Positions 33,201 through 41,427 of a stretch of 64,000 bases of DNA are shown here, piece by piece. Origin of the DNA: Lewinellaceae bacterium (GTDB lineage Bacteria; Bacteroidota; Bacteroidia; Chitinophagales; Saprospiraceae); the NCBI GenBank assembly GCA_020636375.1, contig JACJXZ010000004.1, forward strand, positions 186,001 to 250,000. The letters run 5' to 3'. Position 1 is the stretch's first letter, and every line of letters begins with the position of its first letter. A model generated the notes under the pieces. That model was not told where the DNA came from. It did not search any database and worked only from the letters and a program-made list of their open reading frames with translations. A program made the position numbers and the translations under genes.

Positions 33201-34279
33201 AATGCCAGGAGCCGTTCCTCTTCCCTTTCCCAGTTCAGGGCCTGCGCCGCCGCCCGGCAATTGTCCCGGATGCGTTGGTGGGCCGCCTCATCCTGCAACA
33301 GGCCGGCGATGGCCTGGCGGACTGCGGCCGGGGAAAGCTCGTCCAGCAGGACAAACACCCCGTATTCCTCCTGAAGCCGCAGGTATTCCGGGAAGGCCAT
33401 GTTGATGGAAGGCACCCCTGCCTGAACGTAGTCAAAGGCCTTGTTGGCCAGCGAATAATAATAGTTCAGCCCTTTGTTCTCCAGCAGGTTCAGGCCAATA
33501 TGCGCCTGCGGAGTCAGCGCCCGCAGCTCCGCCGGCGGCAGATAGCCCAGGAAGCGGACCTTTTTTTCCAGCCCCAGGCGCTGCACCTGCCGGCGCAGGG
33601 CTGCGGACAGGTCGCCCTCGCCGGCCAGCCACAGCTCGGCGCCCTCTACCTCCTGCATGGCCTCGATGACGAACTCCAGGCCCCGGCCTTCATTCAGTAC
33701 GCCCTGGTATAAAATGACCGGTGGCCCCGGCTTCGGATGCTTGCCTTCTGCCGGGGAAACTGCCATCGGCACATTGCGGATCACCGAAAAGGAAGTGCCG
33801 TAGCGCTCTTCCAGCAAGCCGGCCAGCCCCGGCCCGACGGTGTACGCATGGTCCAGCCGGGGGATCACCAATTGCGCTACCCACTCCCAGATGCGCTGGA
33901 CCGCCGGCCGGCGCACCACTTCCGGCACCTCGGTGAAGTACTCATGAGCGTCATAGACACAAATTTTTCCTTTGAGGCGGCTAACCAGGAAGCCGGGCAG
34001 TAAGGTGTCCAGGTCGACGGAGCAGGCCACATCGAAAGGGTCGGCCAGAAGGAAAAAGAAGAGGCGGAGGTTATACTCCAGGTAGAAAAGTTTGCCCTTC
34101 CCGAAGAAACAGGACAGGCGCTTTTGCCGGAATGGTTCTTCCTTTAAAGGTACGGAAGCCGGCCGCCGCCGCCCCACCAGGAGCACTTCATACCCCGCCC
34201 GGGCCAGGCTGGTGCAGATGCGGATCATGCGCTGGTCGTAGGTCAGGTCGTTGGTGACGGTGCAGAGGATGCGGGGCAT
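33173..34279 (-). CDS. GT-B glycosyltransferase (family 4 type)
   Basis: A 368-residue enzyme. MPRILCTVTNDLTYDQRMIR starts it, with an N-terminal Rossmann half (CVYDAHEYFTEVPEVVRR, about 125-142) and C-terminal half with PVILYQGVLNEGRGLEFVIE (about 211-230), LWLAGEGDLSAALRRQVQRL and the nucleotide-sugar part NYYYSLANKAFDYVQAGVPS (near 302-321). Catalyses retaining glycosyl transfer, likely in polysaccharide synthesis; substrate unknown. Shared ends with the convergent GT2 (33173-33200) are unusual but compact. ATG at 34279 is preferred over one 21 codons upstream. Confidence 0.88.
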   Translation of the reverse strand: MPRILCTVTNDLTYDQRMIRICTSLARAGYEVLLVGRRRPASVPLKEEPFRQKRLSCFFGKGKLFYLEYNLRLFFFLLADPFDVACSVDLDTLLPGFLVSRLKGKICVYDAHEYFTEVPEVVRRPAVQRIWEWVAQLVIPRLDHAYTVGPGLAGLLEERYGTSFSVIRNVPMAVSPAEGKHPKPGPPVILYQGVLNEGRGLEFVIEAMQEVEGAELWLAGEGDLSAALRRQVQRLGLEKKVRFLGYLPPAELRALTPQAHIGLNLLENKGLNYYYSLANKAFDYVQAGVPSINMAFPEYLRLQEEYGVFVLLDELSPAAVRQAIAGLLQDEAAHQRIRDNCRAAAQALNWEREEERLLAFYRKICRPE

Positions 34280-34302
34280 AACGGGGCGAAGATAGGGGTT
34301 TT

Positions 34303-34355
34303 TATACTGGCGAACGGAAGGTTTTGTTCCTGACAAAACCACCGATGCCAGTATA
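34303..34355. repeat. Nested hairpin upstream of the GT-B gene
   Basis: TATACTGGC (34303-34311) pairs with GCCAGTATA (34347-34355), and inside GGTTTTGT (34320-34327) pairs with ACAAAACC (34333-34340), giving a two-part stem. It lies between recQ and the GT-B gene (both minus strand) and may end the recQ transcript or act in the GT-B leader. Confidence 0.5.
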
Positions 34356-34417
34356 GTCGCGTTTCTAACTCATACTCCCGTTGGGTTTCGATCAGGGGGA
34401 CATCAATAATGCTTTCC

Positions 34418-36319
34418 TTATTTCCAAGCCAGTTCCTCCCCCTGTTGGTCCAGTAAACCTTCATCGAGCAGGTACTCCAGTACTTTGAGTACCTGCTCCT
34501 GCCGATTGGGGGCGAAAGACCCGACGAGCTGTTCCAGGGCCAGCGGCCCGTCTTTCAGCATCAATTGTATTTTCCCCTTGTACCGCTCAAAATCATCGGT
34601 GGAGAGTTCGGCTTTCGTACGCCCGGTACACACATCACAAATCCCGCATGCGGGCGCATCTGTTTCGCCGAAGTAAGCCAGCAACTGCCGGCTGCGGCAC
34701 ACCGGCGTTTCCGCATAAGCAATGGCTTTGTTCATGCGCTCATACTGCCGGTTCTTCCGGAAATTGTAGAGGCTGCGGTCGATCAGCAGGTTGTCGGCGT
34801 CCACCCGTTCCTTGATGAAAATGACCTGCGGGGTGTCCTTCTGGGGGGAGTAGTCGATGATACCGTCGGAGGCCAGTTTGTCCAGCGCATGGCGCAAAGC
34901 CTTTGCCGGTATTTTCAGGAAGCGGGCCAGCTGGCCTTCCCGCAGGTTGATGGGATGGTTGAACGCCCCCTGGTAGGTGCGCAGGATGGCCTTGAGCAGG
35001 CGGTCCATCTTCGGATGGCGGAGCTGGTAGTCGTACAAGGCGTCTTTGGAGACCTTGATCATCAGGCTGGAAGGCACGAAAACGGCCTCGGTGAGCACGA
35101 TCCACCCGGCCTGCTCCAGGATTTTCAGGCAGTTGAATGCCTCCACGATATTGACCTGGAAGTTGCGGGCGAATTCCACGATATCGAAATCGTAACTCTG
35201 CCCTTCGCCCCCGCCGACCGCCAGCTGGAAGTAGCTGCCCAGCGCCCGGTAAATCCGCCGCACCTCTTTCAGTTCAGGGAAGGACTGTTCAAACTGCCGC
35301 TCCAGGTTCAGCCGGTCGGCAGGGTGGTACAACAGCACCGCGTAGGCCTTCCTGCCGTCCCGCCCGCCCCGCCCGGCCTCCTGGAAGTAGGCCTCCAGGC
35401 TGTCGGGCAGTTCCATGTGGACGACCACGCGCACGTCCGGCTTGTCGATGCCCATGCCAAAGGCGTTGGTGCTGACGATGACCCGCTTCCTGCCGGCCAT
35501 CCAGGCGTCCTGTTTTTTTGCCCGCTCCCCGGCATCCAGGCCGGCGTGGTAATAGTCGGTGCTGATGCCCTGACGGCTCAGGTATCCGGCGATCTCTTTG
35601 GTCCGGCGCCGGCTGCGGACGTAGACGATGCCCGTGCCGGGCACCCGCCGGAGAATGTCGGCCAGCTTTTTCAGCTTGTCTTCTTCGTGAAGGACGGAGT
35701 AGGAGAGGTTGGCGCGGGCAAAGCTCTTCTGGAGCAGATTTTCCTGGCGGAAGGCCAGCTTCTCCTGTATGTCTCTGGCCACCTCCGGCGTTGCCGTCGC
35801 TGTCAGGGCCAGGATGGGCGCTTTGGGCACCAGCTCCCTGATCTCGGGAATTTGAAGGTAAGGCGGGCGGAAATCATACCCCCACTGGGAGACGCAGTGG
35901 GCTTCGTCGACTGCCAGCAGGCTGACGTTCATTTTCCGGATGCGGGCCCGGGCCAGTTCGGTCGTCAGCCGTTCCGGCGAAAGGTATAACAGCTTGGTAT
36001 TGCCGTAGGCGCAATTGTCCAGGATGCGGTCGATATCCCGGTAGTGCATGCCGGAGTATACGGCCGCCGCCGGCACGTTCCGCTTTTGGAGGTTTTCCAC
36101 CTGGTCTTTCATCAAAGCGATCAGCGGAGAGATGACGATGCAAATCCCTTCCCGGCAGAGCGCCGGCACCTGGTAACAGATGGATTTGCCGCCCCCCGTA
36201 GGCATCAGGGCGAGCGTGTCCCTGCCTTCCAGGACCGACCGGATGATGTCTTCCTGCAGCGGGCGGAAGCCGTCGTATCCCCAGTATTGCTTCAGTATGT
36301 CCAGCGGCGTCTTTTCCAA
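34418..36319 (-). CDS. recQ: ATP-dependent DNA helicase RecQ
   Basis: A 633-residue 3'-to-5' helicase for recombination and repair. Motif 0 (YWGYDGFRPLQEDIIRSVL, about 12-30), Walker A (LMPTGGGKSICYQVPAL, about 38-54), DEAH (VDEAHCVSQWGYDFRPPY, about 138-155), TATATPEV, VIVSTNAFGMGIDKPDVRVV and QEAGRGGRDG are complete. The zinc site is CRSRQLLAYFGETDAPACGI followed by CDVC (near 545-570). No full HRDC domain, instead a short winged C-terminal part ending QQGEELAWK. Many Bacteroidota RecQ copies have this form. It ends about 100 bases before a hairpin. Confidence 0.93.
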   Translation of the reverse strand: MEKTPLDILKQYWGYDGFRPLQEDIIRSVLEGRDTLALMPTGGGKSICYQVPALCREGICIVISPLIALMKDQVENLQKRNVPAAAVYSGMHYRDIDRILDNCAYGNTKLLYLSPERLTTELARARIRKMNVSLLAVDEAHCVSQWGYDFRPPYLQIPEIRELVPKAPILALTATATPEVARDIQEKLAFRQENLLQKSFARANLSYSVLHEEDKLKKLADILRRVPGTGIVYVRSRRRTKEIAGYLSRQGISTDYYHAGLDAGERAKKQDAWMAGRKRVIVSTNAFGMGIDKPDVRVVVHMELPDSLEAYFQEAGRGGRDGRKAYAVLLYHPADRLNLERQFEQSFPELKEVRRIYRALGSYFQLAVGGGEGQSYDFDIVEFARNFQVNIVEAFNCLKILEQAGWIVLTEAVFVPSSLMIKVSKDALYDYQLRHPKMDRLLKAILRTYQGAFNHPINLREGQLARFLKIPAKALRHALDKLASDGIIDYSPQKDTPQVIFIKERVDADNLLIDRSLYNFRKNRQYERMNKAIAYAETPVCRSRQLLAYFGETDAPACGICDVCTGRTKAELSTDDFERYKGKIQLMLKDGPLALEQLVGSFAPNRQEQVLKVLEYLLDEGLLDQQGEELAWK

Positions 36320-36337
36320 GGGGAAGCGGGTTGAATG

Positions 36338-36504
36338 TTATATTGTCATATTGTCATATTGTCATATTGTCATATTGTCATATTGTCATATTGTTATATT
36401 GTCATATTGTTGCCGGGGTTACAGCAATATAGCAATATAGCAATATAGCAATATAGCAATACAGCAATATAGCAATTAAGCAATACAGCAATATAGCAAT
36501 TAAG
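36338..36504. repeat. Two adjacent 8-bp tandem repeat blocks
   Basis: 36338-36410 has about nine copies of TGTCATAT (ATTGTCAT frame), and 36424-36504 about ten of AGCAATAT. The second block is close to the reverse complement of the first (ATATTGCT against ATATTGTC), so together they form a loose inverted repeat. It lies upstream of recQ and ahead of the leuB end. Confidence 0.9.
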
Positions 36505-36513
36505 CCCCTTCCC

Positions 36514-37644
36514 TCAAATAATCGTCGACACCTTCTGCTGCAGTTTATCTTCCCGGACCAGGATTTCCTCCTCCGGTTCGGCCACCAGGTGAGCGGCCAG
36601 GTCGCCGATCTGGGAACAACCGTAGACGATAGAGGGCTGCAATTCGGGGGTGCCGATGCCTTTTTCCAGGATGTGCTGGACGACGAGCCGGATGGCGGTG
36701 GCGGCTTCCGGCATGCCCAGGCTTTCCACCAGCATGGCGGCGGAGAGGATAGCTGCCATGGGGTTGGCGATATCCTGCCCGGCGGCCTGCGGGTAGGAGC
36801 CGTGGATGGGTTCGAACAAAGAGGTATGCAGGCCGATGGAGGCCGACGGCAGCAGGCCCAGCGAGCCGGCCAGCACGCTGGCCTCGTCGGAGAGGATGTC
36901 GCCGAACATGTTGGAAGTCAGGATCACGTCGAACTGCCGCGGATTTTGGATCAGCTGCATGGCGGCATTGTCCACAAACATGAAATCCAGTTCCACCCCG
37001 GGGTAACCGGCGGCGAGTTCCTGGACGGTCCTGCGCCACAGTCGGGAAGTTTCCATGACGTTGGCCTTGTCGACCAGCGTGACCTTCCTTCGGCGGAGCA
37101 GGGCCTGCTCAAAAGCGAGCCGGGCGATGCGCTCGATCTCTTCCACATGGTAAGTGCAGGTGTCAAAGGCCTGGCGGCCGTCGGCTGCGGTTCCCTTTTC
37201 ACCGAAGTAAATGCCGCCGGTGAGTTCCCGGTAGATGACCATGTCGACCCCTTTCACGCGTTCTGCCCGCAGGGGCGACAGGTGCAACAGGCGTTCGTAA
37301 GTCGTTACCGGCCGGATGTTGGCGTAGAGCCCCAGCTCTTTGCGCAGGCGGAGCAGCCCTTGTTCGGGGCGCACCTTGGCGGTGGGGTCGTTGTCGTATT
37401 TGGGGTCGCCGATGGCGCCGAAGAGGATGGCGTCGGCATTGAGGCAGGCCTGCAGAGTGGCGTCCGGCAGCGGGTCGCCGGTCCGCTCGATGGCCGCCGC
37501 GCCGACGTCGGCGAAGCAATATTCGAAATAGCGGCCGAAGCGCTCCGCCACCGCATCCATCACTTTGATGGCTTGTTTGGTGACTTCCGGGCCAATACCG
37601 TCGCCGCCCAGTACGGCGATCTTGGTCTTTTTGATAGATGTCAT
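36514..37644 (-). CDS. leuB: 3-isopropylmalate dehydrogenase
   Basis: A 376-residue enzyme that oxidises and decarboxylates 3-isopropylmalate to 2-oxoisocaproate in leucine synthesis. IAVLGGDGIGPEVTKQAIKV (about 8-27), RPEQGLLRLRKELGLYANIR (about 88-107), the substrate region VIYRELTGGIYFGEKG (near 135-150) and the metal and NAD parts SNMFGDILSDEASVLAGSLG and EPIHGSYPQAAGQDIANPMA are complete. Start at ATG 37644 (MTSIKKTK). Last gene of leuACDB, separated from leuD by a minisatellite. Confidence 0.95.
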   Translation of the reverse strand: MTSIKKTKIAVLGGDGIGPEVTKQAIKVMDAVAERFGRYFEYCFADVGAAAIERTGDPLPDATLQACLNADAILFGAIGDPKYDNDPTAKVRPEQGLLRLRKELGLYANIRPVTTYERLLHLSPLRAERVKGVDMVIYRELTGGIYFGEKGTAADGRQAFDTCTYHVEEIERIARLAFEQALLRRRKVTLVDKANVMETSRLWRRTVQELAAGYPGVELDFMFVDNAAMQLIQNPRQFDVILTSNMFGDILSDEASVLAGSLGLLPSASIGLHTSLFEPIHGSYPQAAGQDIANPMAAILSAAMLVESLGMPEAATAIRLVVQHILEKGIGTPELQPSIVYGCSQIGDLAAHLVAEPEEEILVREDKLQQKVSTII

Positions 37645-37704
37645 GGGATTTTTTTTATTATAATTTATCAGTAGAATTTTTCTGATTGCCCACTTCTCCC
37701 CATT

Positions 37705-37953
37705 TCCACATATTTCCATCGCATTTCCACCTATTTCCACCTATTTCCACCTATTTCCACCTATTTCCACCTGTTTCCACCTGTTTCCACCTATTTCCAC
37801 CTGTTTCCATCTATTTCCACCGCATTTCCACCTATTTCCACCTATTTCCACCTGTTTCCACCTATTTCCACCGCATTTCCACCTATTTCCACCTATTTCC
37901 ACCTGTTTCCACCTGTTTCCATCGCATTTCCACCTATTTCCATCGCATTTCCA
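37705..37953. repeat. 10-bp minisatellite between leuD and leuB
   Basis: CTATTTCCAC and close forms (CTGTTTCCAC, CGCATTTCCAC, CATCGCATTTCCAC) repeat about 25 times from 37705 to just before the leuD stop at 37954. On the minus (transcribed) strand it reads GGAAATAG-G/T GGAAA-type and lies between the leuD stop and leuB start, about 310 bases. No conserved reading frame since the unit is 10 bases. Confidence 0.92.
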
Positions 37954-38544
37954 TCAAACCCTACTCCTCTCCTCAAAAGCCTCTATTTCCTTCCGCAGGC
38001 TCAACAGGAAATCGATATCGTCATATCCGTTGAGCAGGCACAGTTTCTTGTAAGGGCCGATCTCAAAGCCGGCGGATTGCCCTGTGGCCTGGATGGTGAA
38101 GCGCTGATCCTCCAGGTCGACGAGGAAAGAAGCGCCGGGGTCCGCCTCAATGGCGGAGAAGATGTCCTGAAGGAAGGATTCCGGGACCTGTACCGGGAGC
38201 AAACCGTTGTTCAGGGCATTTCCGCGGAAAATATCGGCAAAAAAACTGGATACTACAACCCTGAAGCCATAATCGTGCAGGGCCCAGGCGGCATGTTCCC
38301 GGCTGGAGCCGCACCCGAAGTTTCTGCCGGTCACCAGGATCTGCCCGCCGTAGATGGGGTTGTTGAGGATGAAATCTGCCCGGGGCGTGCCGTCGGGCTC
38401 GTAGCGCCAGTCCCGGAACAGGTTGTCGCCGAACCCTTCCCGGGTCGTCGCCTTGAGGAAGCGGGCCGGGATGATCTGGTCGGTATCAACCTCTTCGATC
38501 GGCAACGGAACGGCGGTGGACTGCAATTTTTTGAATTTTCCCAT
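37954..38544 (-). CDS. leuD: 3-isopropylmalate dehydratase small subunit
   Basis: A 196-residue subunit that with LeuC isomerises 2- to 3-isopropylmalate. Family marks are VDTDQIIPARFLKATTREGF (about 19-38), ILVTGRNFGCGSSREHAAWA (near 69-88), FADIFRGNALNNGLLPVQVP (near 101-120) and the end of the active-site domain. Length is typical. ATG at 38544 (MGKFKKLQSTAVPLP). It lies 73 bases downstream of leuC; its stop abuts the minisatellite. Confidence 0.95.
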   Translation of the reverse strand: MGKFKKLQSTAVPLPIEEVDTDQIIPARFLKATTREGFGDNLFRDWRYEPDGTPRADFILNNPIYGGQILVTGRNFGCGSSREHAAWALHDYGFRVVVSSFFADIFRGNALNNGLLPVQVPESFLQDIFSAIEADPGASFLVDLEDQRFTIQATGQSAGFEIGPYKKLCLLNGYDDIDFLLSLRKEIEAFEERSRV

Positions 38545-38617
38545 GGCATTTTAAAAATTTCCGGTTCTGGTGATGTGCGATTTTTGATGTGCAGGGTGCT
38601 AAATCACAAATCACAAA

Positions 38618-40009
38618 TCAAAGCCCTTCTCTCACGTCCACGAGCCTGCCTGCCACCGCTGCCGCCGCTGCCATAAGCGGGCTGGCGAGGATGGTGCGGG
38701 CGCCGGGCCCCTGCCGCCCTTCGAAGTTGCGGTTGGAAGTCGAGACGCAGTAAGCGCCTATGGGCACCTTGTCCTCGTTCATGCCGAGGCAGGCCGAGCA
38801 TCCCGGTTCGCGGAAATCGAAGCCGGCTTCCCGGAAAATCCGGTCCAGCCCTTCGGCTTCCGCCTGTTTTTCCACCTGCTTGGAGCCGGGGACCACCATG
38901 GCGTAGACGCTGTCTGCTTTCTTTTTGCCCTTAACGAAAGCCGCTGCGATCCGCAGGTCTTCGATGCGGGAGTTGGTGCAACTTCCGATAAATACGTACT
39001 GTATTGGCAGGCCGGCCAATTTCTGGCCAGGCCGCAGGCCCATGTATTCCAGCGATTTGTTGAAGGTGCGGCCATTGCCTTTGGCGGGCGGCCCGGGGAT
39101 GGCCTGGCTGATGCCGATGCCCATGCCCGGGTTGGTGCCGTAGGTGGCCATGGGCTCGATGTCTTCCGCCCGGAAGTGGTGTTCCGTATCGAACCGGGCG
39201 CCGGCGTCGGAATACAAGGTTCGCCAGTAGGCCGCCGCTTTTTCAAAATCGGCGCCCCGGGGGGCAAACTCCCGGCCGCGGAGGTATTCAACGGCTTTCT
39301 CATCCGGGGCGATCAGCCCGCCGCGGGCGCCCATCTCGATACTCATGTTGCAGATGGTCATACGGGCTTCCATGGAAAGGGCGCGGATGGCGGAGCCGGC
39401 GTATTCGATGAAATGGCCGGTGCCGCCGCTGGCAGAGAGCCGGGAAATAATGTAGAGGATGATGTCCTTGCTGAGGACGCCCGGCTGCAGCTCCCCGTCA
39501 ACGGTAATGCGCATGCGCCGGGGTTTGCTCTGCAGGAGGCACTGGGTGGCCAGCACCTGCTCCACCTGGCTGGTCCCGATACCGAAGGCAATACAGCCGA
39601 AGGCGCCGTGGGTGGACGTGTGGCTGTCCCCGCAAACAATGGTCATGCCCGGCTGGGTCAGCCCCAGCTCCGGCCCGATGACGTGGACGATGCCCTGGTA
39701 AGGATGCCCCAGCCCGTAGAGGCGGATGCCGAATTCGCGGCAGTTTTCGGTCAGTTTATCCACCTGGAACCGCGAGAGGGCCTCCTGGATGGGCAGGTGC
39801 TGGTTGCGGGTCGGCACGTTGTGGTCGGCAGTAGCGGCCGTCCTGTCCGGCCGGAAAACGGGGATGCCGCGCCGGCGCAGCCCGTCGAAGGCCTGTGGGC
39901 TGGTCACTTCGTGAATGAAATGGCGGTCGATGTACAGGACGTCAGTTCCTCCTTCCACCTGGTGCGCCACATGGGCGTCCCATATCTTGTCGAACAGTGT
40001 TTTTTCCAT
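38618..40009 (-). CDS. leuC: 3-isopropylmalate dehydratase large subunit
   Basis: A 463-residue aconitase-type subunit with the [4Fe-4S] cluster. MEKTLFDKIWDAHVAHQVEG starts it; DRHFIHEVTSPQAFDGLRRR, VCGDSHTSTHGAFGCIAFGI, the cluster ligands in FIGSCTNSRIEDLR (near 343) and GCSACLGMNEDKVPIGAYCV (near 403) are present, ending SPLMAAAAAVAGRLVDVREG. Complete and usual length. It lies 20 bases after the leuA stop and 73 before leuD. Confidence 0.95.
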   Translation of the reverse strand: MEKTLFDKIWDAHVAHQVEGGTDVLYIDRHFIHEVTSPQAFDGLRRRGIPVFRPDRTAATADHNVPTRNQHLPIQEALSRFQVDKLTENCREFGIRLYGLGHPYQGIVHVIGPELGLTQPGMTIVCGDSHTSTHGAFGCIAFGIGTSQVEQVLATQCLLQSKPRRMRITVDGELQPGVLSKDIILYIISRLSASGGTGHFIEYAGSAIRALSMEARMTICNMSIEMGARGGLIAPDEKAVEYLRGREFAPRGADFEKAAAYWRTLYSDAGARFDTEHHFRAEDIEPMATYGTNPGMGIGISQAIPGPPAKGNGRTFNKSLEYMGLRPGQKLAGLPIQYVFIGSCTNSRIEDLRIAAAFVKGKKKADSVYAMVVPGSKQVEKQAEAEGLDRIFREAGFDFREPGCSACLGMNEDKVPIGAYCVSTSNRNFEGRQGPGARTILASPLMAAAAAVAGRLVDVREGL

Positions 40010-40029
40010 TTTTTCGAATTGTAAACTTG

Positions 40030-41241
40030 TCAGGTTTTCCCGGTGGTAGATACCCTTTGCAAGCCGGGCAAGTTTTCCCCGACTGCTTTGTCTACGGCTT
40101 GCGAAATGATCTGTTTCAGGTCGGCATCCTCCACTTCTTTTTTGCGGTCGGCAACTTCCAGGAAGTGGGCATAGACCACATCCAGTTCGTTTTTGGTCAG
40201 GTTGTGGCCTATATTTTTGGCGCGGTAGGCAATGGCGGCCCTTCCGCTGCGGGCCGTCAGGACGATCTTGGAATGGTCGACGCCCACTTCCAGGGGGTCG
40301 ATGATCTCGTAGGTGTCCCGGCGTTTGATCACCCCGTCCTGGTGGATGCCCGAAGAATGAGCGAAGGCATTGGCGCCGACGATGGCCTTATTGGGCTGTA
40401 CCGGCATGCCCATACGCTCGGAAACCAGCCGGCTGGTGGGATAAATGAGCCTCGTGTTTATATTATTGAACAGCCCGAGGTCGCTGTGCTGTCGCATGAT
40501 CATCACCACCTCCTCCAGGGAAGTGTTGCCGGCCCGCTCTCCGATGCCGTTGATGGTGCATTCGATCTGGCGGGCGCCGTTCTGGACGCCGGCGATGGAG
40601 TTGGCCGTGGCCAGCCCCAGGTCGTTGTGGCAATGGGTGGACAGGATTGCCTTGTCTATCCCCTTTACGTTTTCGCGCAGGTAACGGATCTTGGCGCCGT
40701 ACTCATCGGGCAGGCAGTACCCGGTCGTGTCCGGAATATTCAATACGGTCGCCCCGGCCTTGATCACCGCTTCGAGGACCCTGGCCAGGTACTCGTTGCT
40801 GGTCCGCCCGGCGTCTTCCGCGTAAAACTCGACATCCTCCACAAATCGTTTGGCGTAGGCCACGGCGGCCACCGCCCGTTCCAGGATCTTTTCCCGGGTG
40901 CTGCGCAGTTTATACATGATGTGCGAATCCGAGGTGCCGATGCCGGTGTGTATGCGGGGGCGGCGGGCTTTCCGGAGCGCCCGGGCCGCCACTTCGATAT
41001 CCTTCTCCACTGCCCGCGACAGGCCGCAGACGGTGGGGGCGGAGACAGCCTGGCAGATGGCCTCCACGGATTGAAAGTCTCCCGGGCTGGATACCGGGAA
41101 GCCGGCTTCGATAATATCCACGCCCAGCCGCTCCAGTTGCCGGGCAATTTCCACTTTTTGTCCGGTGTTCAATTTGCATCCCGGCACCTGCTCGCCGTCG
41201 CGCAGGGTGGTGTCGAAGATGAATACTTGCTTATCTGCCAT
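40030..41241 (-). CDS. leuA: 2-isopropylmalate synthase, short form
   Basis: A 403-residue enzyme that condenses acetyl-CoA with 2-oxoisovalerate, the first leucine-specific step. The metal-binding TIM barrel is complete: FDTTLRDGEQVPGCKLN (near 10), VEFYAEDAGRTSNEYLARVL, LNIPDTTGYCLPDEYG, HCHNDLGLATANSIAGVQNG, INGIGERAGNTSLEEV, and the cap region FAHSSGIHQDGVIKRRDTYE. The C-terminal regulatory domain for leucine inhibition (about 120 residues) is absent. Short LeuA forms exist in Bacteroidota, but here the last residues and stop coincide with a palindrome of the ACTTGACAAG family, so a truncation is possible. Start 41241 (MADKQVF); the ATG two codons earlier is an alternative. Confidence 0.93.
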   Translation of the reverse strand: MADKQVFIFDTTLRDGEQVPGCKLNTGQKVEIARQLERLGVDIIEAGFPVSSPGDFQSVEAICQAVSAPTVCGLSRAVEKDIEVAARALRKARRPRIHTGIGTSDSHIMYKLRSTREKILERAVAAVAYAKRFVEDVEFYAEDAGRTSNEYLARVLEAVIKAGATVLNIPDTTGYCLPDEYGAKIRYLRENVKGIDKAILSTHCHNDLGLATANSIAGVQNGARQIECTINGIGERAGNTSLEEVVMIMRQHSDLGLFNNINTRLIYPTSRLVSERMGMPVQPNKAIVGANAFAHSSGIHQDGVIKRRDTYEIIDPLEVGVDHSKIVLTARSGRAAIAYRAKNIGHNLTKNELDVVYAHFLEVADRKKEVEDADLKQIISQAVDKAVGENLPGLQRVSTTGKT

Positions 41242-41427
41242 GGCCAATTGATTTTTTTGTAAATAAGTGTAGCTTTGCTTATTTGAGTACTAACGGGCCC
41301 AGCCGCCAAATATATCGGGATAGCGTATCGGTGTAAAGTCAAATTAGCGGAGTACTACAAGATGGCAGATGGAGTAGTCTTCTTTTAATGTTTTGACTAT
41401 GAAGCGGTTAGGGTAAAAAGAATTACA

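Noticed and set aside
37686..38033. Plus-strand frame of 115 codons (PHFHIFPSHFHLFPP-type)
   Set aside because: Translation of the 10-bp minisatellite; not a protein.
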